Source of the DNA: Psychrobacter sp. APC 3281
GTDB taxonomy: Bacteria > Pseudomonadota > Gammaproteobacteria > Pseudomonadales > Moraxellaceae
Reading direction: 5' to 3'
NCBI RefSeq assembly: GCF_030407815.1
Contig: NZ_JASDCS010000001.1
Coordinates: forward strand, 310,001-374,000
DNA length: 64,000 nucleotides
Positions 8,538 to 17,822 of this stretch are shown here, piece by piece; the first letter of the stretch is position 1; every line of letters begins with the position of its first letter. Under the pieces are notes generated by a model that made no database searches, had not been told where the DNA came from, and saw nothing but the letters and a program-made list of their open reading frames with translations. Made by a program: the position numbers and the translations under genes.

Positions 8538-9947
8538 TTAGCAGCTGTAGTACATGTCAAATTCGACAGGGTGTACAGTTACGTTCAAACGTTGTACTTC
8601 TTCTTCTTTCAAAGCAATAAACGCTTCTAGCATGTCTTCAGTGAAGACATCACCTTTTAATAAGAAGTCATGATCGTCACGCAATGCTTGTAGTGCAACG
8701 TCTAAGCTCTCTGCAACCGTTGGGATTTGTGCTTCTTCTTCTGGTGGCAAGTCATACAAGTTTTTGTCCGCAGCTTCGCCTGGATGCATTTTGTTTTGGA
8801 TACCGTCAAGGCCGGCCATCAACAATGCAGCAAACGCTAGGTATGGGTTAGCCGTTGGATCAGGGAAACGTGCTTCTACACGTACCGCTTTCGGACTGCT
8901 TACGTGTGGAATACGGATAGATGCTGAACGGTTAGATGCTGAATAAGCAAGTTTGATAGGCGCTTCATAATGTGGTACTAGGCGCTTATAGCTGTTCGTT
9001 GATGGGTTAGTAATCGCGTTCAACGCACGAGCATGCTTGATAATACCGCCAATGAAATACAATGCTGTTTCAGACAGACCAGCATACTCATCACCAGAGA
9101 ATGTGTTTACACCGTCTTTTGAGATTGACATATGTACGTGCATACCTGAACCGTTATCACCAACGATTGGCTTAGGCATAAAGGTCGCTGTTTTGCCAAA
9201 CTGATGCGCAACGTTATGAACAACATATTTCAATTGCTGAACTTCATCCGCTTTACGTACCATCGTGTTGAATGCAACACCGATTTCAGACTGGCAAGAA
9301 GCCACTTCATGGTGATGAACTTCAACCGAACCTTCACCAACGATTTCTTCGATACGTTCACACATAACAGCACGCATATCATGTGAGCTATCGATTGGTG
9401 GTACTGGGAAATAGCCGCCTTTCACACGTGGGCGATGCGCCATGTTGCCCCACTCGTAAGTCTCGTTAGTCGACCATGCTGCTTCTTCAGCCGTGATTTT
9501 ATGACTAACGCCAGACATATCAACTGACCATTTAACATCATCAAATACAAAGAACTCAGGCTCTGGACCGAAGTAAGCAGTATCACCGATACCAGTAGAC
9601 TTTAAATACTCTTCAGCGCGGCGTGCGATAGAGCGTGGGTCACGGTCATAACCTTGTAGCGTTGATGGCTCGATGATATCGCAAGTCACGACCACAGTCA
9701 CCGCGTCAAAGAACGGGTCAACAAAAGCAGTTTCTGGATCAGGACGCAAGATCATATCTGACGCTTCGATACCTTTCCAACCAGCGATTGATGAGCCATC
9801 AAACATTTTGCCATCTTCCATAACATCTTCATCAACGGTATGCGCTGGAAAGCTGATGTGCTGCTCTTTGCCGCGTGTATCAGTAAAGCGAAAATCAACC
9901 CATTTAGCATTAGAGGATTGGATAAGATCTAATAGTTTATTCGACAT
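8538..9947 (-). CDS. glnA: glutamine synthetase, type I
   Basis: Forms glutamine from glutamate, ammonia and ATP; a cytosolic dodecamer and the main ammonium-assimilation enzyme. The 469-residue length is standard for GSI-beta. Visible motifs are [10 protein letters not shown] near residue 50, the metal/nucleotide segment [10 protein letters not shown] near residue 265, the NRSASIRIP segment near residue 340 and the adenylylation loop with tyrosine in NLYDLP near residue 398. That tyrosine implies control by GlnE-type adenylyltransferase. The gene stands alone with its own terminator. Upstream it has a sigma-54 promoter and two NtrC-like sites, so nitrogen-limitation control is likely. Confidence 0.99.
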   Translation of the reverse strand: MSNKLLDLIQSSNAKWVDFRFTDTRGKEQHISFPAHTVDEDVMEDGKMFDGSSIAGWKGIEASDMILRPDPETAFVDPFFDAVTVVVTCDIIEPSTLQGYDRDPRSIARRAEEYLKSTGIGDTAYFGPEPEFFVFDDVKWSVDMSGVSHKITAEEAAWSTNETYEWGNMAHRPRVKGGYFPVPPIDSSHDMRAVMCERIEEIVGEGSVEVHHHEVASCQSEIGVAFNTMVRKADEVQQLKYVVHNVAHQFGKTATFMPKPIVGDNGSGMHVHMSISKDGVNTFSGDEYAGLSETALYFIGGIIKHARALNAITNPSTNSYKRLVPHYEAPIKLAYSASNRSASIRIPHVSSPKAVRVEARFPDPTANPYLAFAALLMAGLDGIQNKMHPGEAADKNLYDLPPEEEAQIPTVAESLDVALQALRDDHDFLLKGDVFTEDMLEAFIALKEEEVQRLNVTVHPVEFDMYYSC

Positions 9948-10278
9948 GAATAGTCTCCGTTGTGTTGATCACGTAATTGCGATTTAAAATTATTAATATG
10001 ATGTTCTTGTCCAAGAATGTCAGATGTGCTCTCAATACTAAAATAGCGCATTCGATATTATGCTTATTATCAGCACTATTTTGCGTATTAGTCAAGATGC
10101 TCATCTAAAGCGTTTACTCAATCAGACCAATATTTGTGCACATGGTCTAACATACGCCAATTCAATCCTAACGACATTCTAGCAATATACAACTCATAAT
10201 GCTGAACTCTTCGGGCTCTTGTTAATAATTATTTTTAGACCAATTTCTTGGCTTTAAAAATAATCATAACAGCAATAA
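9948..10278 (-). other. predicted long glnA leader
   Basis: About 320 bases between the predicted sigma-54 start and the glnA ATG. It is AT-rich and holds no open frame I can support. A vegetative promoter nearer the gene may also exist; I did not find a convincing one. Confidence 0.4.
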
Positions 10279-10294
10279 TGCAAAGGCTATGCCA
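10279..10294 (-). promoter_or_regulatory. sigma-54 promoter for glnA
   Basis: On the minus strand the sequence is TGGCATAGCCTTTGCA. It fits the RpoN consensus TGGCAC-N5-TTGCA, with exactly ten bases between the GG and GC dinucleotides. The predicted start is near 10269. It lies about 140 bases downstream of two NtrC-like sites. Confidence 0.65.
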
Positions 10295-10417
10295 ATGTAT
10301 TGCCACTCTGATAACAGATATAGTTATAGATAGATTTAATTATCAATATTTACAGTGATTTATACGATTAATATCGTTATATATTCATTAATTCCCATCA
10401 AATTAATTTTTAGAATA

Positions 10418-10433
10418 GCACTTAATTAGAGCA
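10418..10433. promoter_or_regulatory. NtrC-like binding site, copy 1
   Basis: GCACTTAATTAGAGCA follows the NtrC pattern GCAC-N7-GTGC with one mismatch in the right arm. Its centre is about 157 bases upstream of the predicted glnA start. It repeats copy 2 at a 33-base offset, close to three DNA turns. Confidence 0.55.
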
Positions 10434-10450
10434 CCAGTTGAGAACCAAAG

Positions 10451-10466
10451 GCACTTAATTGGTGCA
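10451..10466. promoter_or_regulatory. NtrC-like binding site, copy 2
   Basis: GCACTTAATTGGTGCA matches GCAC-N7-GTGC exactly. Together with copy 1 it resembles the two-site glnA enhancer of enteric bacteria, where the sites are also about 32 bases apart. Confidence 0.65.
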
Positions 10467-10671
10467 AATACAAATATATTTATTATTGAAATGCTATTTT
10501 ATAGTGCAATGTTAATAGCTGAATTTATAACATTGTCTCTGACTACATTATTTTATGCGTCAAAAAAATAATAAAAAATATGTTTTTACTTGGTGCTTAC
10601 TTAGATAGCCCGTACCCTACATTTGATAGAAAACAAAATAGTGGTAAGATAACCGCGCGCAATAACCTCCT
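10467..10671. other. intergenic region between the glnA enhancer and the trpG leader
   Basis: AT-rich spacer of about 200 bases. It should contain the trpG promoter, but I cannot choose one with confidence. Confidence 0.4.
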
Positions 10672-10722
10672 CTGTTATAGTCAGAGCTGCTTGTGTTCGG
10701 CAATCAAGTGACTCGATAACAG
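10672..10722 (+). promoter_or_regulatory. possible structured leader of trpG
   Basis: CTGTTAT-AGTCA pairs with TGACT-cg-ATAACAG, giving a 12-bp helix with a two-base bulge around a 25-base loop, ending 53 bases before the trpG ATG. There is no T run, so it is not a simple terminator. Whether it acts in the RNA or as an operator cannot be told. Confidence 0.35.
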
Positions 10723-10775
10723 TGAGAACAAATTTCATGTTAAAAATATAATAAAACTGATAAGTTGAAGACTTA

Positions 10776-11399
10776 ATGATTTTGATGATCGATAATTACG
10801 ATAGCTTTACGTACAATATCGTACAGTACTTCGGCGAGCTAAAGCAGGACATCACTGTCTGGCGTAATGATCAGGTCAGCATTGAGCAGATTAAAACCCT
10901 CGCACCTGATGTCATTGTGATTGGCCCAGGTCCGTGCGATCCTGACCGTGCGGGTATTTCGCTGCAAGCCATTGAGGCATTTAAAGGGATTATTCCTATA
11001 CTGGGTATTTGTTTGGGTCATCAAGCGATCGGTCAAGCCTTTGGCGGTCAAGTGGTCAAAGCCGGCGAAGTCATGCATGGCCGCTTATCAGCTATCTATC
11101 ACAACGAGCAAGGTGTGTTTGCTGGATTACCTAACCCGTCACAAGTTACGCGCTATCATTCACTCGTCATTGACAAGACAAGCCTACCAGACTGCCTTGA
11201 ACTCACCGCATGGACACAAAATGCCGATGGTAGTATTGAGGAAATCATGGGTATTCGCCATAAGGCGTTTACTGTAGAAGGTGTTCAGTTTCATCCTGAG
11301 TCGATATTGAGCGAAGCAGGTTACCAATTGCTCAATAACTTTTTACAGACTCATGGCTTGGCTACCCTGACATCCGATGAGCTACCGCAAGTTGGTTAA
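10776..11399 (+). CDS. trpG: anthranilate synthase component II (glutamine amidotransferase)
   Basis: Supplies ammonia from glutamine to TrpE for anthranilate synthesis, the first step of tryptophan biosynthesis. The class I amidotransferase triad is visible: nucleophile Cys in [11 protein letters not shown] (near residue 80) and His/Glu in VQFHPES (near residue 172). The length of 207 residues is normal. TrpE is not in the window, so trpE is unlinked, as in Acinetobacter and Pseudomonas. The protein may also act with PabB in folate synthesis. It heads the trpG-trpD-trpC cluster. Confidence 0.97.
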   Translation: MILMIDNYDSFTYNIVQYFGELKQDITVWRNDQVSIEQIKTLAPDVIVIGPGPCDPDRAGISLQAIEAFKGIIPILGICLGHQAIGQAFGGQVVKAGEVMHGRLSAIYHNEQGVFAGLPNPSQVTRYHSLVIDKTSLPDCLELTAWTQNADGSIEEIMGIRHKAFTVEGVQFHPESILSEAGYQLLNNFLQTHGLATLTSDELPQVG

Positions 11400-11497
11400 A
11401 CTTGACTAAAAACACCTTGGTAAAAAATACTGCTTTCATAAGCCCATGCCAAATTTCATACAGATTCACATAAAAAATAATAGTAAGTGAGACTACA

Positions 11498-12619
11498 ATG
11501 AGTACAACAAAAATAGAAGAAACGCACACGCCAGAGAGTATTGCAAAATTGTCTGACGAGCAAACGCATCAATTGCTAACCACAGCTTTGGGTAGAATAT
11601 TTCAACACATTGACTTAACCTTTGATGAGATGTATCAAGTGATGCTGATTATCATGCAAGGTAGATGTAGCGACGCTATGATGGGCGCTATCTTGACGGG
11701 ATTACGTATGAAGGGCGAATCCATTGATGAGATTACTGCATCTGCCAGTGCCATGCGTGCACTAGCCGCCAATATTGAACCAAAGAACTGTGATTACTTG
11801 GTAGATATCGTTGGTACTGGCGGTGATGGTGCTAACTTGTTTAATGTCTCGACTGCATCGGCATTGGTTGTTGCGGCAGCTGGTGCACAAGTTGCTAAGC
11901 ACGGCAATCGCGGCGTCTCGACCAAATCGGGTAGCTCAGACTTACTTGAGCAAGCAGGTATCAGTCTTGCATTAACTCCAGATCAGGCAAAAGACTGTAT
12001 CGAAAACCAAGGTATCGGGTTTTTATTTGCACCCAATCATCACAGCGCCATGCGTTATGCCAACCCTGTACGCCGTGAATTAAAAGCACGTACCATCTTT
12101 AATATTTTGGGCCCATTGACCAACCCTGCTGGCACGCCAAACTTAGTCATCGGTGTATTTACCGCGCAGTTATGTGAGCCGATTGCTAAGGTGATGAAAA
12201 ACTTAGGCGCACGTCATGTCATGGTAGTAGGCGCAAAAGATGGTCTTGATGAAATCAGTCTTGCGACTTCGACCACAGTCGCTGAGCTAAAAGATGGCGA
12301 GATATCAGTCTATGATATGATGCCAGAAGATGCGGGTATCGAGTCCCAAACTCTTATCGGCCTAGATGTCGACTCTCCAGCACAAAGTTTAGATCTGATT
12401 CGTGCTGCGCTATCTGGAGCCGACACTCATGACCGTGCTGTACTTAAAGCACGTGACATGATTGCGCTAAATGCAGGTGCCGCGATATACACCGCAGGGC
12501 TTGCCAGCAACTACCCTAACGGTGTTAGCCGAGCACAAAAAATCATTCAAAATGGCGATGCTTTACTCAAACTTGAGTCTTTAGCCAACTATACCCAACA
12601 GCTAGTCGCTCAAGGTTAA
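11498..12619 (+). CDS. trpD: anthranilate phosphoribosyltransferase
   Basis: Transfers phosphoribose from PRPP to anthranilate, the second tryptophan-pathway step. The PRPP/glycine-rich loop GTGGDGANLFNVSTA (near residue 108), the KHGNRGVSTKSGSSDLLE segment and NILGPLTNPA are all present. At 373 residues it is slightly longer than the usual 340 because of a hydrophilic N-terminal stretch of about 25 residues. The next gene, trpC, follows after 170 bases, and no terminator is seen between them. Confidence 0.98.
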   Translation: MSTTKIEETHTPESIAKLSDEQTHQLLTTALGRIFQHIDLTFDEMYQVMLIIMQGRCSDAMMGAILTGLRMKGESIDEITASASAMRALAANIEPKNCDYLVDIVGTGGDGANLFNVSTASALVVAAAGAQVAKHGNRGVSTKSGSSDLLEQAGISLALTPDQAKDCIENQGIGFLFAPNHHSAMRYANPVRRELKARTIFNILGPLTNPAGTPNLVIGVFTAQLCEPIAKVMKNLGARHVMVVGAKDGLDEISLATSTTVAELKDGEISVYDMMPEDAGIESQTLIGLDVDSPAQSLDLIRAALSGADTHDRAVLKARDMIALNAGAAIYTAGLASNYPNGVSRAQKIIQNGDALLKLESLANYTQQLVAQG

Positions 12620-12789
12620 TCTATACGCATTTATATACTGTCTATAGTCAAAGAAATTTAAAAAAAATAACAGGCAGCCGACCGCAGATTGTACAAGTCG
12701 TACATCTAAGAAGGACAACGTCGTAGCCATTTAGTAGTTATTAACAGCTTGCTGACTATATTTACATTTAACGATATTCGGATACCAGT

Positions 12790-13659
12790 ATGACCACAAC
12801 TCATTCAGACATACCATCAGTGCTACAGCGCATTGTCGCCACCAAAGTAGAAGAAGTAAAAGCCGCTCGCGAAGCATTGTCTCTAGAGGACTTGAAAGCA
12901 CAGGTCGCAGCTGATGATAAACCGCGTCGAGGTTTTGCCGCGGCATTACGTGCTGCTGGCACTAAAGAAAATGGTATCGGTATCATTGCTGAGATTAAAA
13001 AAGCCTCGCCGTCTAAAGGCATTATCAATCATAACTTTACCCCTGCTCTATTTGCGCAGCAGTATGAGCAAGCGGGCGCTGGTTGTCTGTCTGTATTGAC
13101 CGATCGTGATTACTTTCAGGGCGATGACATCTATCTTGTTCAGGCGGCTAATACCTCAAGCTTACCGATATTACGTAAAGACTTTATGATTGATGTCTAT
13201 CAAATCTATCAATCTTACCTAATGGGCGCTGACTGCATCCTCCTCATTATGGCTTGCCTAGATGATGCGCAAGTACAAGAGCTACATGCACTCAGTATTG
13301 AGCTTGGTATGGACGTATTGATAGAAGTGCATACCCAATCTGAGCTTGAGCGTGCGCTACAATTGCCACGTTCAGTACACAATATCTACGGTATCAATAA
13401 CCGTGATTTGAATACCTTCGATGTTGACCTGCAAACCACGCTTGATCTCAAGAAAATTTTAAACGATGCCCTCGCTGCTGATAGCGCTGAACAAAAACCA
13501 CTTATCGTGACCGAGAGTGGTATTCATAGCAGTGATGATATTCGTCTTATGCTAAATAACGAGATTCAGCACTTTTTGATCGGTGAGCAATTTATGAAAA
13601 CTGATCATCCAGGGCAAGCGTTACAATCATTACTTGCGGGCGTCGTAGCAGACGGGTAA
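12790..13659 (+). CDS. trpC: indole-3-glycerol-phosphate synthase
   Basis: Closes the indole ring from carboxyphenylamino-deoxyribulose phosphate. The TIM-barrel signature AEIKKASPSKG (near residue 65) is present, with LRKDFMID, the IYGINNRDL segment and a C-terminal ESGIHSSDDI phosphate-binding region. It is monofunctional (289 residues), without the fused TrpF found in E. coli. It is the third gene of the trp cluster. Confidence 0.98.
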   Translation: MTTTHSDIPSVLQRIVATKVEEVKAAREALSLEDLKAQVAADDKPRRGFAAALRAAGTKENGIGIIAEIKKASPSKGIINHNFTPALFAQQYEQAGAGCLSVLTDRDYFQGDDIYLVQAANTSSLPILRKDFMIDVYQIYQSYLMGADCILLIMACLDDAQVQELHALSIELGMDVLIEVHTQSELERALQLPRSVHNIYGINNRDLNTFDVDLQTTLDLKKILNDALAADSAEQKPLIVTESGIHSSDDIRLMLNNEIQHFLIGEQFMKTDHPGQALQSLLAGVVADG

Positions 13660-13766
13660 AGTAACTCAATAATTTATGCTTAAATATATGCTAATAGCTT
13701 CAACAATGTCTATGCTATATACATAGTTCAATCAACCATTCATCAATCAACGATACGTTAACTTTT

Positions 13767-14498
13767 ATGTCAAACTCTCTGTTTTCAAAAGAAATGCAAG
13801 ACCAGCTCAAAGAACTCAAAGGCCAGCTGAGCAAGGGCCGTGATACCAATTCACCTGAAGGTGAGAATCAAAAGCCGACTGAGCCAGTGTCGCTACCGAC
13901 TCAAAAGCAAGTAAAAAAGACAGTCAAGCAGCTAGATAGTGAACATATCGATGACGATAAAGTTCTGTTTATGCAAGCCATGCATGGTGTCAATCAGCTA
14001 GAAGACAAAAATGTCCGCTCACCTGCCAGCGCAACTAAAGCAGGTAAGCCTGATGCAGCGACACTATCAAAACGTGCTGCGGCTCAAGGTAGTGAAGCCA
14101 GGGATCTAGGTGCAGGCTTGTCAGATATGCAAGCACTACTGAACCCTGTTGCTGCTGAAGCTTATTTGTCTTATAAGCAACCAACACTGCAAAATAAAAT
14201 CTTTGATCAGCTCAAAAAAGGCAAGCTGCGTTGGTATGACGCGGTAGATATCCATGGCTGTACGATAGAAGAAGCTCGCGAAGCGATGACTCAACTGTTG
14301 AGCCAAGCCAAGCAGAAAAACGAAACTATGGTAAAAATCGTCCATGGTAAAGGTAGCGAAGCGATTCTAAAAACCTGTATCAATGGCTGGTTACGTCAAT
14401 TGCCAGAAGTACTAGCGTTTTGTTCTGCACCACCAAAAGATGGTGGTAACGGTGCTGTACTAGTACTACTTAAAAAACCTAAAGCAGATGGCGAATAG
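13767..14498 (+). CDS. Smr-domain protein
   Basis: Protein of 243 residues. The first 130 residues are charged and probably disordered (Lys/Gln/Asp-rich). A C-terminal Smr domain follows, with VDIHGCTIEEA (the LDxHG motif), the HGKGS motif near residue 195 and the closing GGNGAVLVLLKK. Smr domains act as nucleases or nucleic-acid binders; E. coli SmrB acts on mRNAs at collided ribosomes. No MutS portion is present. The gene follows trpC after 107 bases and ends at a strong terminator, so it may be co-transcribed with trp genes without being part of the pathway. Confidence 0.9.
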   Translation: MSNSLFSKEMQDQLKELKGQLSKGRDTNSPEGENQKPTEPVSLPTQKQVKKTVKQLDSEHIDDDKVLFMQAMHGVNQLEDKNVRSPASATKAGKPDAATLSKRAAAQGSEARDLGAGLSDMQALLNPVAAEAYLSYKQPTLQNKIFDQLKKGKLRWYDAVDIHGCTIEEAREAMTQLLSQAKQKNETMVKIVHGKGSEAILKTCINGWLRQLPEVLAFCSAPPKDGGNGAVLVLLKKPKADGE

Positions 14499-14526
14499 GT
14501 CTATTGTTAGTGATACGGTACTACAT

Positions 14527-14556
14527 AAAAAGGACTGCTTATTTGCAGTCCTTTTT
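14527..14556 (+). terminator. terminator after the Smr gene
   Basis: Stem AGGACTGC/GCAGTCCT with a 6-base loop, followed by five T. It ends the trp-Smr transcription block. Confidence 0.9.
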
Positions 14557-14705
14557 CTATCAATCATTTATGGTCTAGACGTAGACTGCAACGATGTTTC
14601 CTTCAATGAACGCTCTCTTTAATGTACATTCCATTTAATGTTAGCTTCTCATTCTGCATTAATATCTTGACTTGAGCTCCTTCTAATTAGCAAAGCGAAA
14701 TCACT

Positions 14706-15338
14706 ATGAATATACAGACTATTGAAAATACCAACGAGCTAGAACAGCAAATTGCTGCACTGATTACCATTGAACCAAGGTTTGCTCCTGTCCATAAGCA
14801 GGTCGGTACACCTAATCTTAGGCATAATGCAGGTGGGTTTGAGCAGTTGATGAGAGCGATGGTTGGTCAGCAGTTATCAGTTGCCGCCGCTGCCAGCATT
14901 TGGAAACGGTTGGTTGATGCAGAATTAATCACTCCGCAAGCGATACGCGAAGCGACAGATGATACTTTGAAGACACAAGGATTGTCTAAGCAAAAAACTC
15001 GTTATGTACGCTCTTTAGTGGATCATAATATAGACTTTGCAGCCTTAGAAACTTTACCAAATGAAGATGTCATAACAACCTTGACAGCTGTGACAGGCAT
15101 TGGGCGCTGGACAGCTGAGATGTATTTACTATTTTCGCTAAAACGTGCAGACATACTCGCTGTCGATGATTTGGCCATTAAAGTTGCAGCCATGGAGTTA
15201 TTAGGCTTAGCAGAGCGCCCAACACCCAAGCAGCTAAAGGACTTAACTCTGCACTGGTCACCTTATCGCAGCGCTGCCAGTCTATTGCTTTGGTCGTACT
15301 ACGGCTCATTACGTGATAAAACTGCAGTACCTTTATAA
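14706..15338 (+). CDS. DNA-3-methyladenine glycosylase, AlkA/HhH-GPD type
   Basis: Base-excision repair glycosylase that removes alkylated purines. The core HhH-GPD fold is visible: an FEQLMRAMVGQQLSVAAA helix, the helix-hairpin-helix TAVTGIGRWTAEMYLLFSL (near residue 125) and the catalytic Asp in LAVDDLAIKV. At 210 residues it lacks the N-terminal AlkA domain, so it resembles the short MagI/yeast MAG1-like form. It stands alone and converges with the MscS gene. Confidence 0.93.
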   Translation: MNIQTIENTNELEQQIAALITIEPRFAPVHKQVGTPNLRHNAGGFEQLMRAMVGQQLSVAAAASIWKRLVDAELITPQAIREATDDTLKTQGLSKQKTRYVRSLVDHNIDFAALETLPNEDVITTLTAVTGIGRWTAEMYLLFSLKRADILAVDDLAIKVAAMELLGLAERPTPKQLKDLTLHWSPYRSAASLLLWSYYGSLRDKTAVPL

Positions 15339-15399
15339 CTAATAGAGCAAAAAACATAGCTAGTGTTATTCACTACCATTCGTGAGCAAAGAGTCTCTT

Positions 15400-17388
15400 T
15401 TAAGGCTGGTTCCATATAGAAAAGCCAGACTTGTTTTTAGTGTGCTTAAACTTACTTTTTCTTAGCATATGACTTTTATGCTTTAGTGCCTTAAGCGCAC
15501 CACTTCTGCAGACGGTCGCCATAGAGAATTTGTGGTGACTTGCAACATCATTTTTAGCCTTGTCGCTATCTTTACGAATATTAACGCCATCGTCGTTGTA
15601 ATCTTTCCTGTATACGCTTGTGTTTACTTCCTTGTTATCAGACACTTCATTATTAGCAGAGTTACTACTGTTATCTGATTCATTTCCTTCTGCTGATTCA
15701 TCAGTGCTACTTCCCACATGATGTTCAAGCTCCGTTTGATTAACAATCAACTGCTGAGTCGGCAATGCATGTTCTACTTTATATTTCGCGACTTTCTTTA
15801 ATATATCGACAAACAAAGCGTTTTGTTTGTCATAGAACTCAATGATACCAATAGCATTCACATAAGCTTGCAACTGAATAACATAGCAATCTTGGCGCAG
15901 CTCCAAAATATTGACCTGATTCCATTCTTGATTGGTCAAATCATGCTCTTTTATAAATTCATCCAAGTCATTAACCATTTTGAATATTACGTCAAGATCA
16001 GCGGTACGCTTAATATATAAGTAATGGAAAAAACGAAACATATCGCGAGAGGTAAAGTTTTCGATTTGCATCGATGAAAAATCACCATTTGGTACCGTAA
16101 CAATCGTCCGCGACAAGGTCCGTACACGCGATGAGCGAATACCAATGTCGATAACTGTGCCTTCATAAGTACCGAATTTACAGTAGTCACCGATACGCAC
16201 AGGTGAATCTGCCACCACTACAACACTACCAACTAGGTTTTCGATCGTCTTTTGCGCACCAAGAGCTAACGCCAAACCACCCACACCCAGTGCCGCAATA
16301 CCAGTGGTCAAATCAAAACCCAAATTGCCAAAAATAACAATCACTGCAAATATCAGTAATAGCGCTTTGACAACCTTGCGCAGCAGTCCCAAAATTGAGA
16401 CACGCTCAGTATAGTTTTTCTTGTAGCTTAGATTTACCGCTCGAGTAAATATCGCATCGATCACTCGTAATAGTAGCCAAGTCAGCGCCAACCAAGAGGC
16501 TATATCCGTAAAGCGATTGACTGGCTCACGTAGTGTCACCGATACGCCTGCATAAACCATCACTTCTGATAGTATCAATGCCATAATGACCACAGAGAGT
16601 GGCAATATTACTTTGTTAGGTAACGGCAATGGCGTACCACGCAAATACGGATAAACAATCCTTAATAAGTGGTATAGCAACCATACCGCGACATAAGTAA
16701 GTACAAAGCTAGTCACAATCATGGTGAGCGCGGCAACCAAATCAGCTAGCTGATAGCCGAAAAGCTTTTTACCATCTAAAGAATCAACCGTATAGCGCGA
16801 TACTAAGGTCGGCTCAGTATTTTCTATCACTTCTGGTACTGAGGTCAGCGTATCGCTAGAGAACTGCCAATATTGTTCGTTTTGTTTTGAGACCACTCTT
16901 TCTAGCAATAGCGGAACACTTCGCTCGCCGATATTAATCACACCGACATTTTCTTGGCTAGGTGGCAGCTGGTCAGTTAGATTACCCTCAGGTGAGTTAC
17001 TAATCTGTAGATCCGGCTGAAAACGCCCACCTGCATCTAGTGCCTGTTTAAACTGTCGCACAACGGTCGTTGGGTTATCGGACTTTGATAAGTTGAGATA
17101 ATTACTTGCCAGCAAATAATCATTTTCACCCAGCGCACTGATAAACCCTTGTACCGTATGACGCGGCGTATCTCGGCCAAACGAATCAGGCAATGGCGTA
17201 CTTACTGTCTCTCCACTACTGTCATTACCTACTCCCAAAGCGCCAGCCTCAACAGCGTAGGCATTATTTGGCAATGCAATACTCAACAGCATAGTCAGTA
17301 ATAGCATCGCGACTATAAATGGCATCTTAGTAATAGCAGAGAATAAATTAGGCGAAGGACTGGGAGTCAGATTATGCTTGATAGACAA
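15400..17388 (-). CDS. mechanosensitive ion channel, MscS family (large)
   Basis: Inner-membrane channel of 662 residues. A signal peptide ends near AYA at residue 46. A periplasmic domain (about 50-210) is followed by several transmembrane helices (about 215-380). The pore helix and beta domain match MscS, with GGLALALGAQKTIENLVGS and VADSPVRIGDYCKFG. The C-terminal 130 residues are Ser/Asn/Lys-rich and probably disordered, ending in a basic tail. The exported N-terminal domain and extra helices suggest a YnaI/YbdG-like or MscM-like member involved in osmotic release, not the minimal MscS. Confidence 0.9.
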   Translation of the reverse strand: MSIKHNLTPSPSPNLFSAITKMPFIVAMLLLTMLLSIALPNNAYAVEAGALGVGNDSSGETVSTPLPDSFGRDTPRHTVQGFISALGENDYLLASNYLNLSKSDNPTTVVRQFKQALDAGGRFQPDLQISNSPEGNLTDQLPPSQENVGVINIGERSVPLLLERVVSKQNEQYWQFSSDTLTSVPEVIENTEPTLVSRYTVDSLDGKKLFGYQLADLVAALTMIVTSFVLTYVAVWLLYHLLRIVYPYLRGTPLPLPNKVILPLSVVIMALILSEVMVYAGVSVTLREPVNRFTDIASWLALTWLLLRVIDAIFTRAVNLSYKKNYTERVSILGLLRKVVKALLLIFAVIVIFGNLGFDLTTGIAALGVGGLALALGAQKTIENLVGSVVVVADSPVRIGDYCKFGTYEGTVIDIGIRSSRVRTLSRTIVTVPNGDFSSMQIENFTSRDMFRFFHYLYIKRTADLDVIFKMVNDLDEFIKEHDLTNQEWNQVNILELRQDCYVIQLQAYVNAIGIIEFYDKQNALFVDILKKVAKYKVEHALPTQQLIVNQTELEHHVGSSTDESAEGNESDNSSNSANNEVSDNKEVNTSVYRKDYNDDGVNIRKDSDKAKNDVASHHKFSMATVCRSGALKALKHKSHMLRKSKFKHTKNKSGFSIWNQP

Positions 17389-17636
17389 AACAAACCTCTT
17401 AGTTTAAAAATGGCATGATAAATGACAGGTGATGTCCATACTATAGTAACAATTATTTATAACAGCAGTGCTTTTGATTACGCAATTTTGTAGCTAACTG
17501 TATTGGTATTTGGTTTCTTACTCTATGTGCACTTCTAATAGTAGGTGTTTTTAAGGATAGGCTTATCTTATAAAATTCAATAAGTTCTCATAGAATATCT
17601 AAGTAAAGTAATTTTTAATAGACTATTTAGCAAGCT
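17389..17636. other. divergent intergenic region between the MscS and TonB-receptor genes
   Basis: AT-rich DNA that should contain the MscS promoter. Several TATAAT-like stretches occur, but I cannot choose one. No coding frame is supported. Confidence 0.4.
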
Positions 17637-17638
17637 AA

Positions 17639-17673
17639 CCTGAATAACATTCAGCCTACCCTGAATAAACATT
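17639..17673 (+). promoter_or_regulatory. palindromic repeat pair, candidate operator of the TonB receptor
   Basis: CTGAAT-AAC-ATTCAG (17640-17654) is a perfect 6-bp inverted repeat. A second copy of the left part, CCTGAATAAACATT, lies at 17660-17673, 21 bases (two turns) on. It lies about 150-180 bases before the receptor start. No B12-riboswitch consensus is visible, so control by a DNA-binding protein is the simpler guess. Confidence 0.4.
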
Positions 17674-17822
17674 AGGTTAAAGTAGTTTATAAAGCAGGTT
17701 AATTTGTAGATAATGAGCACAGTTTTGCTTATATACTGTTTTTTGTAACTTTTGACCCCTTTTACGTCATAATAGTTACCTCTCATTTCTGCATTTTTAA
17801 CTTGATTACTTTGGAATCGACT

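Noticed and set aside
17389-17822. Cobalamin riboswitch ahead of the BtuB-like receptor
   Set aside because: I searched by eye for the B12-box core and its partner loop and found neither.
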